Assembly: GCA_003156975.1 (NCBI GenBank)
Contig: PMIE01000069.1
Span: 1 to 40,686 of the forward strand
Direction of reading: 5' to 3'
Origin: Chloroflexota bacterium
Lineage (GTDB): Bacteria; Chloroflexota; Limnocylindria; Limnocylindrales; CSP1-4
DNA length: 40,686 nucleotides
In this document: one piece after another, positions 40,577 to 40,686 of the stretch
Layout of the letters: each line of letters begins with the position of its first letter
Position numbering within the stretch: the first letter of the stretch is position 1
The notes under the pieces: generated by a model
Databases searched by the model: none
Seen by the model: only the letters and a program-made list of their open reading frames with translations
Told to the model about the DNA's origin: nothing
Translations under genes and position numbers: made by a program

Positions 40577-40686
40577 ATGGCCGACTCTGGCACCAAGACC
40601 TACAAGGCCGCCAAGCGCTACATCTACGCGTGGGGCGGTGGCAAGGCCGAGGGCAACGGCTCGATGAAGGATCTGCTGGGCGGCAA
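40577..40686 (+). CDS. ppdK: Pyruvate, phosphate dikinase, N-terminal end (runs off the window)
   Basis: The visible 36 residues include YIYAWGGGKAEGNGSMKDLLGG, continuing into a lysine, which closely matches the conserved PpdK N-terminus (the ATP-grasp entry, usually followed by GANLAEM). The enzyme interconverts pyruvate, ATP and phosphate with phosphoenolpyruvate, AMP and pyrophosphate. The ATG at 40577 has AGGAGAAG 9-11 bases upstream. It lies 199 bp after the NTPase gene and so is probably separately transcribed; a TACAAT at 40483-40488 is a possible -10 box without a good -35. Confidence 0.88.
   Translation, partial: MADSGTKTYKAAKRYIYAWGGGKAEGNGSMKDLLGG

Overview
The window is high-GC bacterial DNA with tightly packed, often overlapping genes and Asp/Ala/Gly/Arg-rich proteins. 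It contains lipoprotein and membrane proteins but no rRNA, tRNA, insertion sequence, integrase or CRISPR array that I can see. The gene set is an Ech-type group 4 [NiFe]-hydrogenase, an Alvin-type 2[4Fe-4S] ferredoxin, an NfnAB/SudAB-type flavoprotein, a Mop-type molybdenum aldehyde oxidoreductase, acetyl-CoA synthetases and pyruvate phosphate dikinase. This points to an anaerobic or facultatively anaerobic, ferredoxin-based organism. The Ser/Thr/Pro/Ala lipoprotein linker and overall composition would fit an uncultured Chloroflexota or actinobacterial-like lineage. That assignment is a guess.

Layout. 1-1288: the tail of an unknown gene and a GT87-like membrane glycosyltransferase. 1289-1793: non-coding, with a small inverted-repeat family. 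1794-2939 (minus): a membrane-anchored seven-repeat kelch protein. 3116-5454 (minus): the NfnAB/SudAB pair. 5632-6360 (minus): an unknown membrane protein. 6633-7481 (plus): a SAM methyltransferase, convergent with xdhC (7545-8633, minus). 8782-14659 (minus): receiver-domain protein, EchA, EchB, EchC, EchD, EchE, EchF, then a ferredoxin. 14866-15891 (plus, divergent): hypA and hypB. 15901-17696 (minus): an XRE-family regulator and a DUF6976-like protein. 17909-20659 (minus): a GNAT domain fused to ADP-forming acetyl-CoA synthetase. 20851-24172 (plus): acuC and acsA.

The right half, 24552-40377 (plus), is the most interesting part. It starts with a Mop-type aldehyde oxidoreductase and a DUF1097 membrane protein, each followed by a strong hairpin. 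A tight run follows: DUF364-type metal-chelation protein, FAD/Fe-S/CCG 'dicluster' protein, 66-aa two-CxxC protein, methyltransferase, C_GCAxxG_C_C protein, double-CxxxCxxC radical SAM protein (COG1964/MJ0619-like, TrsS type), PaaK-like AMP-dependent ligase and MocA-like nucleotidyltransferase. Six of these seven junctions overlap or are separated by only a few bases. I recognise the order from the poorly characterised Desulfovibrio DVU1551-DVU1559 locus, also linked to an aldehyde oxidoreductase. Next come a ModE-like DNA-binding protein without a molybdate-binding domain, a FecCD-type ABC importer (lipoprotein, permease, ATPase) and an NTPase_1-family protein. The start of ppdK closes the window.

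How it may fit together. Mop would oxidise aldehydes to acids. AcsA, and perhaps the ADP-forming synthetase, would activate acetate. Reduced ferredoxin would be used by Ech (H2 plus ion gradient) and NfnAB (NADPH). XdhC and the MocA-like protein would mature the Mop cofactor, HypA/HypB would supply nickel to Ech, and the importer with the ModE-like protein plausibly handles molybdate or tungstate. The radical SAM, methyltransferase, CoA-ligase and dicluster module has no established biochemical role that I know of. It is the best candidate here for an undescribed cofactor-modifying or redox system.
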